Of a stretch of DNA of 64,000 bases, positions 34,100 through 42,086 are shown piece by piece (the first letter of the stretch is position 1; the number at the start of each line of letters is the position of its first letter). A model generated the notes under the pieces. The model did not search any database. It saw only the letters and a program-made list of their open reading frames with translations, and was not told the origin of the DNA. The position numbers and the translations under genes were made by a program. Origin of the DNA: Bacteroidales bacterium (GTDB taxonomy: Bacteria > Bacteroidota > Bacteroidia > Bacteroidales > UBA932); NCBI GenBank assembly GCA_017615435.1, contig JAGAAF010000045.1:1-64000 (forward strand), written 5' to 3'.

Positions 34100-34573
34100 T
34101 TTCGGACGACTTCGCCAAACAGTGCCACGCTCAATAATTACCAACCCCGTCCAGAAGTACATGTATGGCATCCAGGTAACAAATCTCCGTGGCGCTAGCC
34201 CCGAAATCGAGCCCAGCGCCACACGAAAGAGTCACGATACCCCATCTGTGATATCTGAGAGATTGATTGGCGCTATTCCTCCGTGGCGCTGTTTGGCGGA
34301 TTCGGTTGCGGGAGGGCTACCGGGGCTGGCGCCGGGGCGGGAGGGAGACGCGAGCGTGCCCTGCCGCGCCTGACGGCTTGCCGGTTCAGAGTTTTTGCCT
34401 CCCGGACCCGATTTTGTCAAAATCGAGCCCGAAAGTCAACAACTCAGAACGTACTTTCTGTTCCAGACGCGGAAAAGGGAGACAGTCTTCGCGCGCTTGT
34501 GCTCGCCGCGGGCATTTCAGGGCGGCATACCTGTAATCAACGTCTTATGCCGGGCTCCGCCCAAGCCCGAAAT

Positions 34574-34684
34574 GCGGAAGGTGTGATTTTGTGATGCACA
34601 CCTTCCGAGCGTTATATGGCACAGGGGCGTGCTGGTTGAGGTTTGGCTGCGGAAGGTGTCACACTTAAAAACACAGCTTCCGCA
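34574..34684 (+). repeat. Paired-hairpin repeat, GCGGAAGGTGTG family, copy 2
   Basis: First hairpin arms 34575-34585 and 34597-34607 (11 bp perfect), second arms 34648-34659 and 34673-34684 (one mismatch). Hairpin starts are 74 bases apart against ~75 in the copy at 18216, and the second loop keeps the same ...TTAAAAACAC pattern. A degenerate third hairpin (CAAGGTTTGC/GCACACCTTG) follows at ~34871-34898. Confidence 0.8.
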
Positions 34685-34864
34685 AAATTGATAGGGAGCG
34701 AGTTACTGCGAGCGACCGGTTTACCAAGGCCCCCGGCTTCGGGGTCGCCGGGGGCCGACACCAAACAATATAGATGAAACATACATTCGCAAAGCCACAA
34801 TCGCGCAAGCTGAGCCGCACTCTCGAGCTCGGCGCAGCGCGATCCGGAGGTGTTTTTTCGTCCA

Positions 34865-34980
34865 TTTGTTCAAGGTTTGCTTTTGCGCGGCACACCTTGT
34901 ACGCTTAAACATGAATAGAAGATATCTAGATGGCATTTGACTGTTCAAGATCTCGCAGTTAAAAGCAGACCTTGAACAAA
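34865..34980. repeat. Twenty-base inverted repeat, 116 bp overall
   Basis: 34865-34884 and 34961-34980 are complementary over 20 bases with a single T/C difference that would pair as G-U in RNA; the core is GTTCAAGGT. The 76-bp interior has no open frame of note. Size and layout resemble a small MITE-like relic or a stable RNA stem. It lies just upstream of the promoter at 35009. Confidence 0.6.
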
Positions 34981-35008
34981 ACGGGCTTTGTGTTCAGGAG
35001 AATAATGC

Positions 35009-35016
35009 TATTTTTG
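35009..35016 (+). promoter_or_regulatory. -7 promoter element TATTTTTG for the antitoxin-like ORF and esterase run
   Basis: Perfect TAnnTTTG, 39 bases upstream of the small ORF start at 35056. Confidence 0.55.
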
Positions 35017-35055
35017 TGGTAAGTCTTCTAAATAGTGTTGAAGACGGCCAAGAAT

Positions 35056-35205
35056 ATGAGCACTAGAACTAAGCATGGGGAATCTGCGGCGATGCGTGAG
35101 ACGGATTATGTGATGTCTCAGCCAGAGCTCGTTGAGGATATACGCCAAGGGGAGGAGGATTTGAAGAATGGAAAATATGAGATAGTCGATATTGATAAGC
35201 TATGA
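35056..35205 (+). CDS. Small antitoxin-like protein (49 aa), orphan
   Basis: ATG 35056 to TGA 35205; 49 residues including MSQPELVEDIRQGEEDLKNG and then KYEIVDIDKL. The pattern 'LVEDIRQGEEDLKxGKYxxVDIDxL' resembles C-terminal, toxin-binding parts of short type II antitoxins (Phd/YefM or AbrB-partnered types), but the DNA-binding N-terminal half is missing. No toxin follows: the stop overlaps the esterase start by ATGA. It may be a remnant antitoxin whose stop-start junction now drives esterase translation, or a real small protein. Family membership is a guess from composition. Confidence 0.5.
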   Translation: MSTRTKHGESAAMRETDYVMSQPELVEDIRQGEEDLKNGKYEIVDIDKL

Positions 35206-36287
35206 AACGAATAATTCTCTTGGTCGCGGCGGTGATGGGTTGCTGCGGGAGCGCGGGGGCGCAGTGGTTCCGCCAGCCGACGCCGAATGATACCCTTCAG
35301 TCTGTGAAAGTCCTCCCGGACGGCAGAGTGCTGTTCCAGATCTACGCACCGAATGCGCAGAACATTATGGTGACCGGAGATCTGCCGTGGGATAAGCCTG
35401 TGAAGTTCGCGAAACAGGAAAACGGCGTGTGGCAGGGCATCCGCGAGGGGCTTGCGGACGGGTGCTTCAGGTACTCGTTCCTGGTGGACGGAGTGAAGGT
35501 GCAGGACCCGAAGACGCCGCTGTCGGCAGAGCAGGCGAGCGTGTTCACCAAGGGAGACGGCTATATCAAGGATGTTCCGCACGGAGCCGTCAGCCAGCGG
35601 TGGTATTACTCCGAGACGCTCGGACAGCTGCGAAGGATGCACGTGTGGACCCCGGCGGGGTACGAGAAGAGTGCGGACGCGCTGCCGGTGCTGTACCTCA
35701 TTCACGGCGGAGGCGATAACGACGCTTCCTGGCCGGGCGTCGGTGCTGCCGGCTGGATCCTGGACAACCTGCTCTCCGAAGGGAAGATGGTCCCGATGAT
35801 AGTGGTGATGCCGAACGGCAGCATCCCGGGCCCGGATATGATGAGCGAAGTCCCTCTGTTCGGAGAGGATATGGTCCGCAGCATCATCCCGTTTGTGGAA
35901 GCGAACTACCGCGTGATCGCAGACAAGAACCATAGGGCTATGGCGGGCCTTTCGATGGGCGGTATGGAGACCATCGAGACCGCGTTCAAGCATCCCGAAC
36001 TCTTCAACTACGTCTGGGTGCTGAGCTCCAGCTTCTCGCCCGGAAAGCAGAAGGAATACATAGAGCAGATTAAGCTCAACGAAATTGCTCCCAAGCTGAA
36101 TTTCAAGGCGCTGTACTTCACTCAGGGCGGTCCGTCCGACATTGCATATAGGAATTGCCAGGAGGCGCTCGGCTATCTGAAGGCGGCAGGAATTAAATAT
36201 CAATATTTGGAGAACGCGCAGGCGGGACATTCGTGGATAACCTGGAGGGCCGACCTGCAGACACTCGCTCCGACACTGTTCAAATGA
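35202..36287 (+). CDS. CE1-type esterase with N-terminal Ig/CBM48-like domain
   Basis: 361 residues, signal peptide ending near GSAGA-QW. N-domain (~20-110): VLFQIYAPNAQNIMVTGDLP, an E-set/CBM48 fold often fused to feruloyl esterases. Catalytic alpha/beta hydrolase: LPVLYLIHGGGDND oxyanion region, nucleophile Ser251 in MAGLSMGGMETIETAF, and His343 in NAQAGHSWITWR. Probably removes feruloyl or acetyl groups from plant hemicellulose in the periplasm or at the surface. Start overlaps the small ORF; stop overlaps the FAD lipoprotein gene. Strong codon bias of the genome is kept. Confidence 0.92.
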   Translation: MKRIILLVAAVMGCCGSAGAQWFRQPTPNDTLQSVKVLPDGRVLFQIYAPNAQNIMVTGDLPWDKPVKFAKQENGVWQGIREGLADGCFRYSFLVDGVKVQDPKTPLSAEQASVFTKGDGYIKDVPHGAVSQRWYYSETLGQLRRMHVWTPAGYEKSADALPVLYLIHGGGDNDASWPGVGAAGWILDNLLSEGKMVPMIVVMPNGSIPGPDMMSEVPLFGEDMVRSIIPFVEANYRVIADKNHRAMAGLSMGGMETIETAFKHPELFNYVWVLSSSFSPGKQKEYIEQIKLNEIAPKLNFKALYFTQGGPSDIAYRNCQEALGYLKAAGIKYQYLENAQAGHSWITWRADLQTLAPTLFK

Positions 36288-38194
36288 AACGCTTTTTAAC
36301 AGCTATAGTGGCGCTGGCCGTGGCTTGTATGCCTGAGCCGGAGAAGACTCCGCAGGAGCCGGACAAACCGGGTGCGGACACGACCGGGACTCATCAGATA
36401 GACACGACGGACACTCCGCAGGTGGACACGAACGTAGTCGTTCCGGTGGTGCCGCCGGATGACGGCACGGGAACGGTGCTGGTGATCGGCGGCGGGTCGA
36501 GTGGCGTCTGCGCGGCAATCCAGGCGGCAAGGCTGGGTGTGGATGTGATACTCGTCGAGGAAACTCCCTGGCTGGGAGGTATGCTCACTTCGGCCGGCGT
36601 AAGCGCTACCGACGGCAACCACAAGATGCGCCAGGGCCTGTTCGGCGAGTTCGCCGACGCTCTGGTCCAGCACTACGGTTCCATTTCCGCTCTGAAAACA
36701 GGCTGGGTCAGCAATATGCTATATAGCCCGAAGGTGGCGGAAAACATATTCGAAACCTGGGTGTCGGATTTCAATAACCTTACGGTTATCAAGAATGCCG
36801 CGTTCAAAAGCATCAGCGGGGGAGCCGGCGGCTGGACCGCCACGTTCGACGGCAAGAACGGCGAGCTCACGCTTCAGGCTGACATAGTCATCGACTGCAC
36901 GGAGCTGGGTGACGTGGCGAAGGCCGCCGGCGTCCGTTATCGCGTGGGTATGGACTCTCCGTCGTATGCCGGGGAATCTATGGCCATAGGCCCGAACAAT
37001 GTGGTGCAGGACCTCACGATGGTGATGACCCTGAAGAACTACAGCCGCGACGTGACGATTGCGCAGCCGGAAGGATACGACGAAAGCCTCTACTACAACA
37101 GTTGCAAGAGCGCCTACAATGTGGAGAACACCACCGGCCAGACCATCTGGTCCGCGTCCGAAATGATGTCCTACGGTCTTCTGCCCAACGGCGAAATAAT
37201 GATCAACTGGCCCATCCACGGCAACGACTACTACGTGAACCTGATTGAGATGAGCCGTGATGAACGGGCAGCCGCTATCGCGAAAGCGAAACTGCATTCG
37301 CTCGGCTTCCTTTACTATCTTCAGACTAAGATCGGTTACAAAACCTGGGGTCTGGCTAATGATCAGTATCCTACGGATGACCGCTTCCCGCTGATACCCT
37401 ATCACAGGGAGTCGCGCCGCATAGAAGGCGAATATCTCTTCGGCGTGAACGAGGCCGTGTCGCCGTTCGACTATAAGGGATATCGAACGGGCATCGCGGT
37501 GGGCGATTACCCCGTGGACCATCATCATTGGCAATATCCCGACTGGCAGAGCATAGTGATAGATTTCCCGAAGATAGTTCCGTTCACACTGCCGCTGGGT
37601 GTGCTGATCCCGAAAGAGAAAGACGGTATGCTGGTGGCGGAAAAATCCATCAGCGTGACCAATCTGATTAATGGCTCAACCCGTCTGCAGCCCGTGACTA
37701 TGGAACTCGGCCAGGCCGCCGGCGCCCTTGCAGCGCTCGCGCTCAAGCAGCGCAAGGCGCTGTGCGAGGTGCACGTCCGCGACGTGCAGGACGCGCTGCT
37801 CTCCGCCGGCGCCCGCCTCCAGCCTTATCTTGATCTCGAGCCCGCAAGCCCGGACTTCCGTGTGCTTCAGCGCATCGGGTCGACCGGCATTATGCGTGGC
37901 AAGGGCGAGACTATAGGCTGGTCGAACGAGTGCCATTTCCGCACCGGCGACAACCTTCTTAAAAACGAACTCTTCCTGGAGGAGTACTACGACATCCCGC
38001 ACAACAACTCCACCGCGGCTTTCACCGGCTCGGAGTTTGTCGAACTGATAGAAGGAATAAAAGGTGAATCAATCGAGACCGACCTGCGCTCGAAGTCCAC
38101 GGTCACACGCCTCGAGGCTGCGCGCCTTATCGACTCCGAACTCGACCCGTTCCACACACATAATGTATCTTTGAATGGAGACGTCCTGCAATAA
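36284..38194 (+). CDS. Exported FAD-dependent oxidoreductase lipoprotein
   Basis: 636 residues from ATG 36284 (overlaps the esterase stop). Lipobox LAVAC region (Cys15) and a Pro/Asp/Thr tether to ~residue 60, then a dinucleotide fold VLVIGGGSSGVCAAIQAARL with ETPWLGGMLTSAGVSATDGN, typical of the FAD_oxidored family found with plant-glycan loci. The C-terminal third, after LINGSTRLQPVTMELGQAAG, has extra domains. A flavoenzyme anchored outside the cytosol is unusual because FAD must be exported or the protein folded first. Role probably in sugar-acid or glycan oxidation (inference from family and coupling). Confidence 0.85.
   Translation: MKRFLTAIVALAVACMPEPEKTPQEPDKPGADTTGTHQIDTTDTPQVDTNVVVPVVPPDDGTGTVLVIGGGSSGVCAAIQAARLGVDVILVEETPWLGGMLTSAGVSATDGNHKMRQGLFGEFADALVQHYGSISALKTGWVSNMLYSPKVAENIFETWVSDFNNLTVIKNAAFKSISGGAGGWTATFDGKNGELTLQADIVIDCTELGDVAKAAGVRYRVGMDSPSYAGESMAIGPNNVVQDLTMVMTLKNYSRDVTIAQPEGYDESLYYNSCKSAYNVENTTGQTIWSASEMMSYGLLPNGEIMINWPIHGNDYYVNLIEMSRDERAAAIAKAKLHSLGFLYYLQTKIGYKTWGLANDQYPTDDRFPLIPYHRESRRIEGEYLFGVNEAVSPFDYKGYRTGIAVGDYPVDHHHWQYPDWQSIVIDFPKIVPFTLPLGVLIPKEKDGMLVAEKSISVTNLINGSTRLQPVTMELGQAAGALAALALKQRKALCEVHVRDVQDALLSAGARLQPYLDLEPASPDFRVLQRIGSTGIMRGKGETIGWSNECHFRTGDNLLKNELFLEEYYDIPHNNSTAAFTGSEFVELIEGIKGESIETDLRSKSTVTRLEAARLIDSELDPFHTHNVSLNGDVLQ
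38166..38173 (+). promoter_or_regulatory. -7 promoter-like element TATCTTTG inside the 3' end of the FAD gene
   Basis: One base before the thioesterase ATG at 38175. As with hicA, transcription would begin at or within the first codons; it could also be chance within coding sequence. Confidence 0.4.
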
Positions 38195-38903
38195 AGTATT
38201 ACTCCCGGTCAGGGTCCAGAGCCACGAAGTGGACTGCGCCAGCCGCATCAAACCTTTCTACCTTCAGTGCTGCCTGCAGGAAGCGGCCTATGCAGGTTCG
38301 GCGTTCTGCGGCGCGGGCTACGATGCGCTGCGTCCGTTGGGCCTGGCGTGGGTGCTCAACCGTCTGCATATCAGTGTCCACGACCTTCCCCTATGGGGAG
38401 ACGACCTGCAGCTGGAGACCTGGTCGCGCGCGAAGACCGGACCGCTGTGGCACCGTAACTTCCGCATTCGCAGGGGCGACGCTGTGCTCGCCCAGGCGAC
38501 GTCGGCGTGGACCGTGCTCGATCTCGCGAACCGCTCGATCTTCCGCGGTATGCCGCCCTTCCGCGAGGACTCGCACTGCGAGGAAGATACCCTCCCGTTC
38601 TGCACGAAGCTCGTGGTGCCGGAAGGCCTGGCTATGTCGGAGACCGGCTCGCACACCCCTCTGTTCAGCGAGATTGACTCAAACTCTCACGTGAACAACT
38701 GCTTCTACACGGAGTGGGCTTTCGACGCCCTGCCGTTCGATTATCTGGCAACGCACGCCGTGAAGGATATCGAGATTAACTACTACGTCGAGGTCGCTCC
38801 CGGAATGAAGGTCGATTTCCGCCTGGGCCGCGACGGCGATGTGTGGTACTTCTGCGGAGTCGCCGAGGAGGTTGTCCGCTTCTTGGTCAGAATGGAATTC
38901 TAG
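38175..38903 (+). CDS. Acyl-ACP thioesterase (FatA/FatB-like double hotdog)
   Basis: 242 residues overlapping the FAD gene by 20 bases. Seen: LLPVRVQSHEVDCASRIKPF, LGLAWVLNRLHISVHDLPLW, and the second hotdog with the FSEIDSNSHVNNCFYTEW motif (Asp-x-Asn-x-His-Val-Asn-Asn) that carries the catalytic Asn/His residues of plant-type acyl-ACP thioesterases. Releases free fatty acids from acyl-ACP. Common in Bacteroidota. It is on the same strand and overlaps the FAD oxidoreductase, but the connection is probably only compact packing. Confidence 0.92.
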   Translation: METSCNKVLLPVRVQSHEVDCASRIKPFYLQCCLQEAAYAGSAFCGAGYDALRPLGLAWVLNRLHISVHDLPLWGDDLQLETWSRAKTGPLWHRNFRIRRGDAVLAQATSAWTVLDLANRSIFRGMPPFREDSHCEEDTLPFCTKLVVPEGLAMSETGSHTPLFSEIDSNSHVNNCFYTEWAFDALPFDYLATHAVKDIEINYYVEVAPGMKVDFRLGRDGDVWYFCGVAEEVVRFLVRMEF

Positions 38904-38906
38904 AAT

Positions 38907-40091
38907 ATGAAAAGGGAAGTCTGGATAGACTGGGTGCGTATCTTCGCCTGTTTCGGCGTGATGCTCACACATAGCTGCGAACCGTTTTATCTGGGCGGCG
39001 AAGGGTCGCTGATCCTGACAAAGGCGGATGCTTTATGGGTGGGGTTCCTCAATGTTTTACCCCGCGCGTGTGTCGCACTTTTTATCGTTGCATCCAGCTA
39101 CCTGCAATTTCCTCTGCATTATTCCACTGGCGAATTCTTCAAGCGCAGGGCGGTCAGGATACTGATTCCCTTCTTCGTGTGGTCCATAGTTTACGCGCTC
39201 GTCTGGGGCGAACCCGTGCAGAACTTCAAGGATTTGCTGCTTAATTTCAACTACGCTGCAGGCCATATGTGGTTCGTGTATATGCTGATAGGCGTTTATC
39301 TGATAATGCCGCTGCTTTCTCCCTGGGCTTCGAAAGTCGGCAAGCGCGAACTTCAGGTTTACATCGGCATCTGGCTGCTCACGACCGTCGTCCCGCTGAT
39401 CCGTCAGGTTGTCGGCGGTCCTGCGCCCGTGATTTACGGTCCTTCCGGAATCCCTAATGCGGCACTCTATCCTTTATGGGGTGAAGCGAGCTGGAATGCC
39501 TACGGGGTGTTCTATTATCTGAGCGGTTTTGTTGGATATGTGCTGCTGGGGCTCTATTTCCGCAAGTTTGTGGGTAAACTGTCCTGGAAACGTACAGTCG
39601 CGATAGGTTTTCCGGTCTCTCTTGTCGGTATTGCCCTATGCTCGGGCGGTTTTCTTAGCCGAGTCTGGGCGGACTGCGACGGGGTGTTCCCCGTCGAAGG
39701 CCCAGTCGGCCTCGCCGCCCTCTGGGAAGGTCCCTGGCTGAACGACACCCTTGGCGTCGCGCTAATGACTATCGGCTGGATCCTGCTATTCCGCAAAATC
39801 GCTCACGGCCGGTCTGTGGATCTTTCCGACGCCGGCGCATTCTATCGCCGGGTCGCCGTTCCCGTCTCGGAGGCTGGCTATGGCATGTACCTCAGCCATT
39901 TATTGCTTCTGGGTTTAATATCCAGCCGGATACGCTCCCGGCTGGGCCTCGGCCTGGACGGTGCCCTCGGCCCCGTCTGGACCACCCCCGTCGAAATCTT
40001 CCTCACCGCCATCAGCTCCTTCATCCTCGTCGCCCTGGTCTGCGTGTTGGTTCGCCGCATCCCCAAGGTCGGCAAATGGATAATGGGTTAG
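38907..40091 (+). CDS. Acyltransferase-3 family membrane protein
   Basis: 394 residues with ~10 hydrophobic helices. The opening VWIDWVRIFACFGVMLTHSC with the conserved 'D-x-x-R' helix and early His, and KRRAVRILIPFFVWSIVYAL with Arg/Phe-x-x-R, place it in the OatA/NodX-type acyltransferase family (O-acetylation of surface sugars or glycans). Starts three bases after the thioesterase stop, so co-transcribed; acyl-chain release followed by an acyltransferase is suggestive but not specific. It contains the only CATG (39884) in the 35.1-64 kb part of the window. Confidence 0.9.
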   Translation: MKREVWIDWVRIFACFGVMLTHSCEPFYLGGEGSLILTKADALWVGFLNVLPRACVALFIVASSYLQFPLHYSTGEFFKRRAVRILIPFFVWSIVYALVWGEPVQNFKDLLLNFNYAAGHMWFVYMLIGVYLIMPLLSPWASKVGKRELQVYIGIWLLTTVVPLIRQVVGGPAPVIYGPSGIPNAALYPLWGEASWNAYGVFYYLSGFVGYVLLGLYFRKFVGKLSWKRTVAIGFPVSLVGIALCSGGFLSRVWADCDGVFPVEGPVGLAALWEGPWLNDTLGVALMTIGWILLFRKIAHGRSVDLSDAGAFYRRVAVPVSEAGYGMYLSHLLLLGLISSRIRSRLGLGLDGALGPVWTTPVEIFLTAISSFILVALVCVLVRRIPKVGKWIMG

Positions 40092-40120
40092 CGCGTGGCG
40101 CATAATGCGTCAGTCTCTTC

Positions 40121-40200
40121 CCGGCGAGTTTTTGACTGTTATCTCGCCGGATTGCTGGTTTTTGTTCATTCCGGCGAGTTTTCAGCTGTTTTCTCGCCGG
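40121..40200 (+). repeat. Two-unit hairpin array, 50-nt period, arms CCGGCGAG/CTCGCCGG
   Basis: Units 40121-40150 and 40171-40200: each 8-bp perfect arms with a 14-base loop TTTT..GA/CTGTT.., start to start 50 bases. Thirty bases after the acyltransferase stop. The arms differ from those of the arrays at 18352, 34020 and 57859 in compensating positions on both strands. Confidence 0.9.
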
Positions 40201-40253
40201 ATATTTAGAGGAGCGTAGCGACGATGTCGCCATCAGGCGACCGGCCGGTCCGG

Positions 40254-40275
40254 GTATTTTGCGGGAGCAAAATAC
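40254..40275. terminator. Perfect 9-bp hairpin GTATTTTGC/GCAAAATAC
   Basis: Loop GGGA. Between the convergent acyltransferase and tRNA-Pro; no T-run, so a bidirectional stop is only likely. Confidence 0.4.
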
Positions 40276-40303
40276 GGAAAGGAGAAAAGGCCGCAGGGGG
40301 TTT

Positions 40304-40322
40304 GGGGGATGCGTCATCCCCC
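40304..40322 (-). terminator. Hairpin 3' of tRNA-Pro
   Basis: GGGGGATG / CATCCCCC perfect 8-bp stem with loop CGT, 12 bases beyond the tRNA 3' end. Probable tRNA transcript terminator. Confidence 0.55.
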
Positions 40323-40334
40323 AGTAAGATAAGG

Positions 40335-40407
<73 letters not shown>

Positions 40408-40521
40408 AAAAATCCCTTTTGCAGTTGCATCTAGCTGCGTTTCAAGCGGCAACCCGCCATCTCGCCTGCAAGAAGGGGCAGCAAAGATATTATGGTTTGG
40501 GAGAAAAAGCAAAACATTTGC

Positions 40522-40529
40522 TAAATTTG
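40522..40529 (+). promoter_or_regulatory. -7 promoter element TAAATTTG for the LolD-type gene
   Basis: Six bases upstream of ATG 40536; leaderless or nearly so. Confidence 0.65.
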
Positions 40530-40535
40530 TATGGT

Positions 40536-41198
40536 ATGGCAATAATCGAAGCTCATAACATAAAGAAATCTTTCGGCTCTCTTGAGGTGCTGAAAGGAGT
40601 TGATTTCAGCGCGGAGAAGGGCGAGGTGGTGTCGATTATGGGCGCTTCCGGCGCCGGCAAGACGACCCTGCTCCAGATACTTGGAACCCTTTTGACTCCG
40701 GATAGCGGTGAGTTGCTCATCGACGGCAAAGACGCCATCAATCTGAGTCCGAAGGAGAAGGCGCTGTTTCGTGGAAAGACCGTGGGCTTCGTGTTTCAGG
40801 CTCACCATCTCCTTCCCGAATTCACGGCTTTTGAAAATGTGATGATTCCTGCGATGATCGCCGGCGGACGGACACAGTCGCAGATGAAAGCTGCGGCGGA
40901 AGAGGTGCTCTTACGCGTGGGGCTATGGAACCGCCTCGACCATAGGCCTGCGGAGCTCTCCGGCGGCGAGCAGCAGAGGGTGGCGATCGCACGTGCGCTG
41001 ATCAACGACCCTGCCGTGCTCCTGGCGGATGAGCCGACCGGCAACCTGGACTCAGCCACGAAGAAAGAAATCCACCAGCTCTTCTTCGACCTTCGCGAAC
41101 AGCTCGGCCAGACGATAATAATCGTCACGCACGACCCCGACCTTGCAGCGTTGTGTGACAGGGAACTGCATATGTGTGATGGAAGGTTCGTGGAATAG
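40536..41198 (+). CDS. lolD: ABC transporter ATP-binding protein, LolD type
   Basis: 220 residues from ATG 40536; the frame is open further upstream through the tRNA region but that part is not coding. Walker [21 protein letters not shown]-loop [18 protein letters not shown], signature [20 protein letters not shown], Walker [13 protein letters not shown]. The LolD/MacB-type D-loop 'GNLD' and small size suggest lipoprotein release or an ABC efflux ATPase; the membrane subunit is not adjacent. A partial palindromic repeat follows the stop. Confidence 0.9.
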   Translation: MAIIEAHNIKKSFGSLEVLKGVDFSAEKGEVVSIMGASGAGKTTLLQILGTLLTPDSGELLIDGKDAINLSPKEKALFRGKTVGFVFQAHHLLPEFTAFENVMIPAMIAGGRTQSQMKAAAEEVLLRVGLWNRLDHRPAELSGGEQQRVAIARALINDPAVLLADEPTGNLDSATKKEIHQLFFDLREQLGQTIIIVTHDPDLAALCDRELHMCDGRFVE

Positions 41199-41200
41199 AT

Positions 41201-41222
41201 TCCCGATCAGGTCGGGGATGAC
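41201..41222 (+). repeat. Partial copy of the CCCGATCAGGTCGGG dispersed repeat
   Basis: CCCGA-TCAGG-TCGGG stem then GGATGACC, just after the lolD stop. Nearly the same 20 bases occur inside the anti-sigma gene at 28433-28453. Confidence 0.65.
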
Positions 41223-41245
41223 CGATTAAGACAATTCATTTAACT

Positions 41246-42085
41246 ATGACCAATATCGAAACATTACAGAAAACCGCTTCGCAGGTGCGCCGCGACATTA
41301 TCAGGATGGTCGGCGCGGCCAAATCCGGCCACCCGGGCGGCTCGCTCGGCATCACGGATGTGATGACCGCGCTGTATTTCAGTGAAATGCGTCACGATCC
41401 GAAGACCTGGAGCCGTGACGGCAAGGGACAGGATATGTTCGTCCTCTCGGCCGGACATCTCGCTCCCGTCTACTACAGCGTTCTCGCCCGCAGCGGCTAC
41501 TTCCCTGTGAGCGAACTCGGCACCCTCCGCCGCTTCGGCACCCGCCTTCAGGGCCACCCGGCAGTGACCGACCATCTCCCCGGCGTGTTCGTTCCCGCCG
41601 GTTCGCTCGGGCAGGGACTCTCCGCCGCTGCTGGTATGGCTCTCGGAAAGAAGCTGGACGGCGACCCCGGCAAAGTCTATGTGCTGGTGGGTGACGGCGA
41701 AAGCGAAGAAGGCCAGATCTGGGAGGCCGCTATGTGGGCTCCTCATCACAAGGTGGACAACCTCATCGCATTCACCGACCTCAACGGTCAGCAGATCGAC
41801 GGCCCCACAACCACCATCACCGGCATCGACAACCTTAGCGACAAGTGGTCGGCATTCGGCTGGGATGTCATCCTCGCAGACGGACACGACTTCGAGAGCA
41901 TCCTTCAGGCATTCGAGTTGGCTCACGCCGAGAACGGAAAGCCGAAGATGATACTCTTCAAGACAGAAATGGGTCACGGAGTCGACTTTATGGCAGGCAC
42001 ACACAAATGGCACGGCAAGGCCCCGAACGCCGAAGAGGTAGAGAAGGCCCTTGCCCAATTGGAAGAAACACTGGGAGACTATTAG
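41246..42085 (+). CDS. Transketolase, N-terminal (TPP-binding) subunit
   Basis: 279 residues. Seen: GAAKSGHPGGSLGITDVMTA LYF-type opening, and the TPP/Mg motif VGDGESEEGQIWEAAMWA. With the next gene forms a split transketolase, the usual Bacteroidota arrangement; it transfers two-carbon units in the non-oxidative pentose phosphate pathway. Starts 47 bases after lolD and ends two bases before the partner ATG; stop TAG and the partner ATG are only one base apart, so the halves are coupled. Confidence 0.95.
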   Translation: MTNIETLQKTASQVRRDIIRMVGAAKSGHPGGSLGITDVMTALYFSEMRHDPKTWSRDGKGQDMFVLSAGHLAPVYYSVLARSGYFPVSELGTLRRFGTRLQGHPAVTDHLPGVFVPAGSLGQGLSAAAGMALGKKLDGDPGKVYVLVGDGESEEGQIWEAAMWAPHHKVDNLIAFTDLNGQQIDGPTTTITGIDNLSDKWSAFGWDVILADGHDFESILQAFELAHAENGKPKMILFKTEMGHGVDFMAGTHKWHGKAPNAEEVEKALAQLEETLGDY

Positions 42086-42086
42086 T

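Larger units (their letters stand above)
34100..35000. other. Gene-free, repeat-rich interval
   Basis: About 900 bases with no credible gene: the open frames here have no start context, family motif or codon pattern. Besides the two repeats listed separately it holds an 8-bp stem GTGGCGCT/AGCGCCAC (34189-34222) and a 10-bp perfect GC stem (34728-34737 with 34747-34756). Three of the window's ~10 CATG sites fall at 34160, 34910 and 35074. It looks like an accumulation site for small elements. Confidence 0.6.

Noticed and set aside
32918..34222. 434-codon frame antisense to mdh and extending into the intergenic region
   Set aside because: Mirror frame of mdh codon bias; the extension runs through hairpin repeats.
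34267..34594. Short frames in the 34.3-34.6 kb interval as genes
   Set aside because: Arg/Ala/Gly/Pro-rich readings over repeat DNA with no start signal, promoter or homology.
38166..38173. Secure promoter for the acyl-ACP thioesterase
   Set aside because: The -7 match is within the end of another gene and only one base from the ATG; kept at low confidence instead of being treated as established.
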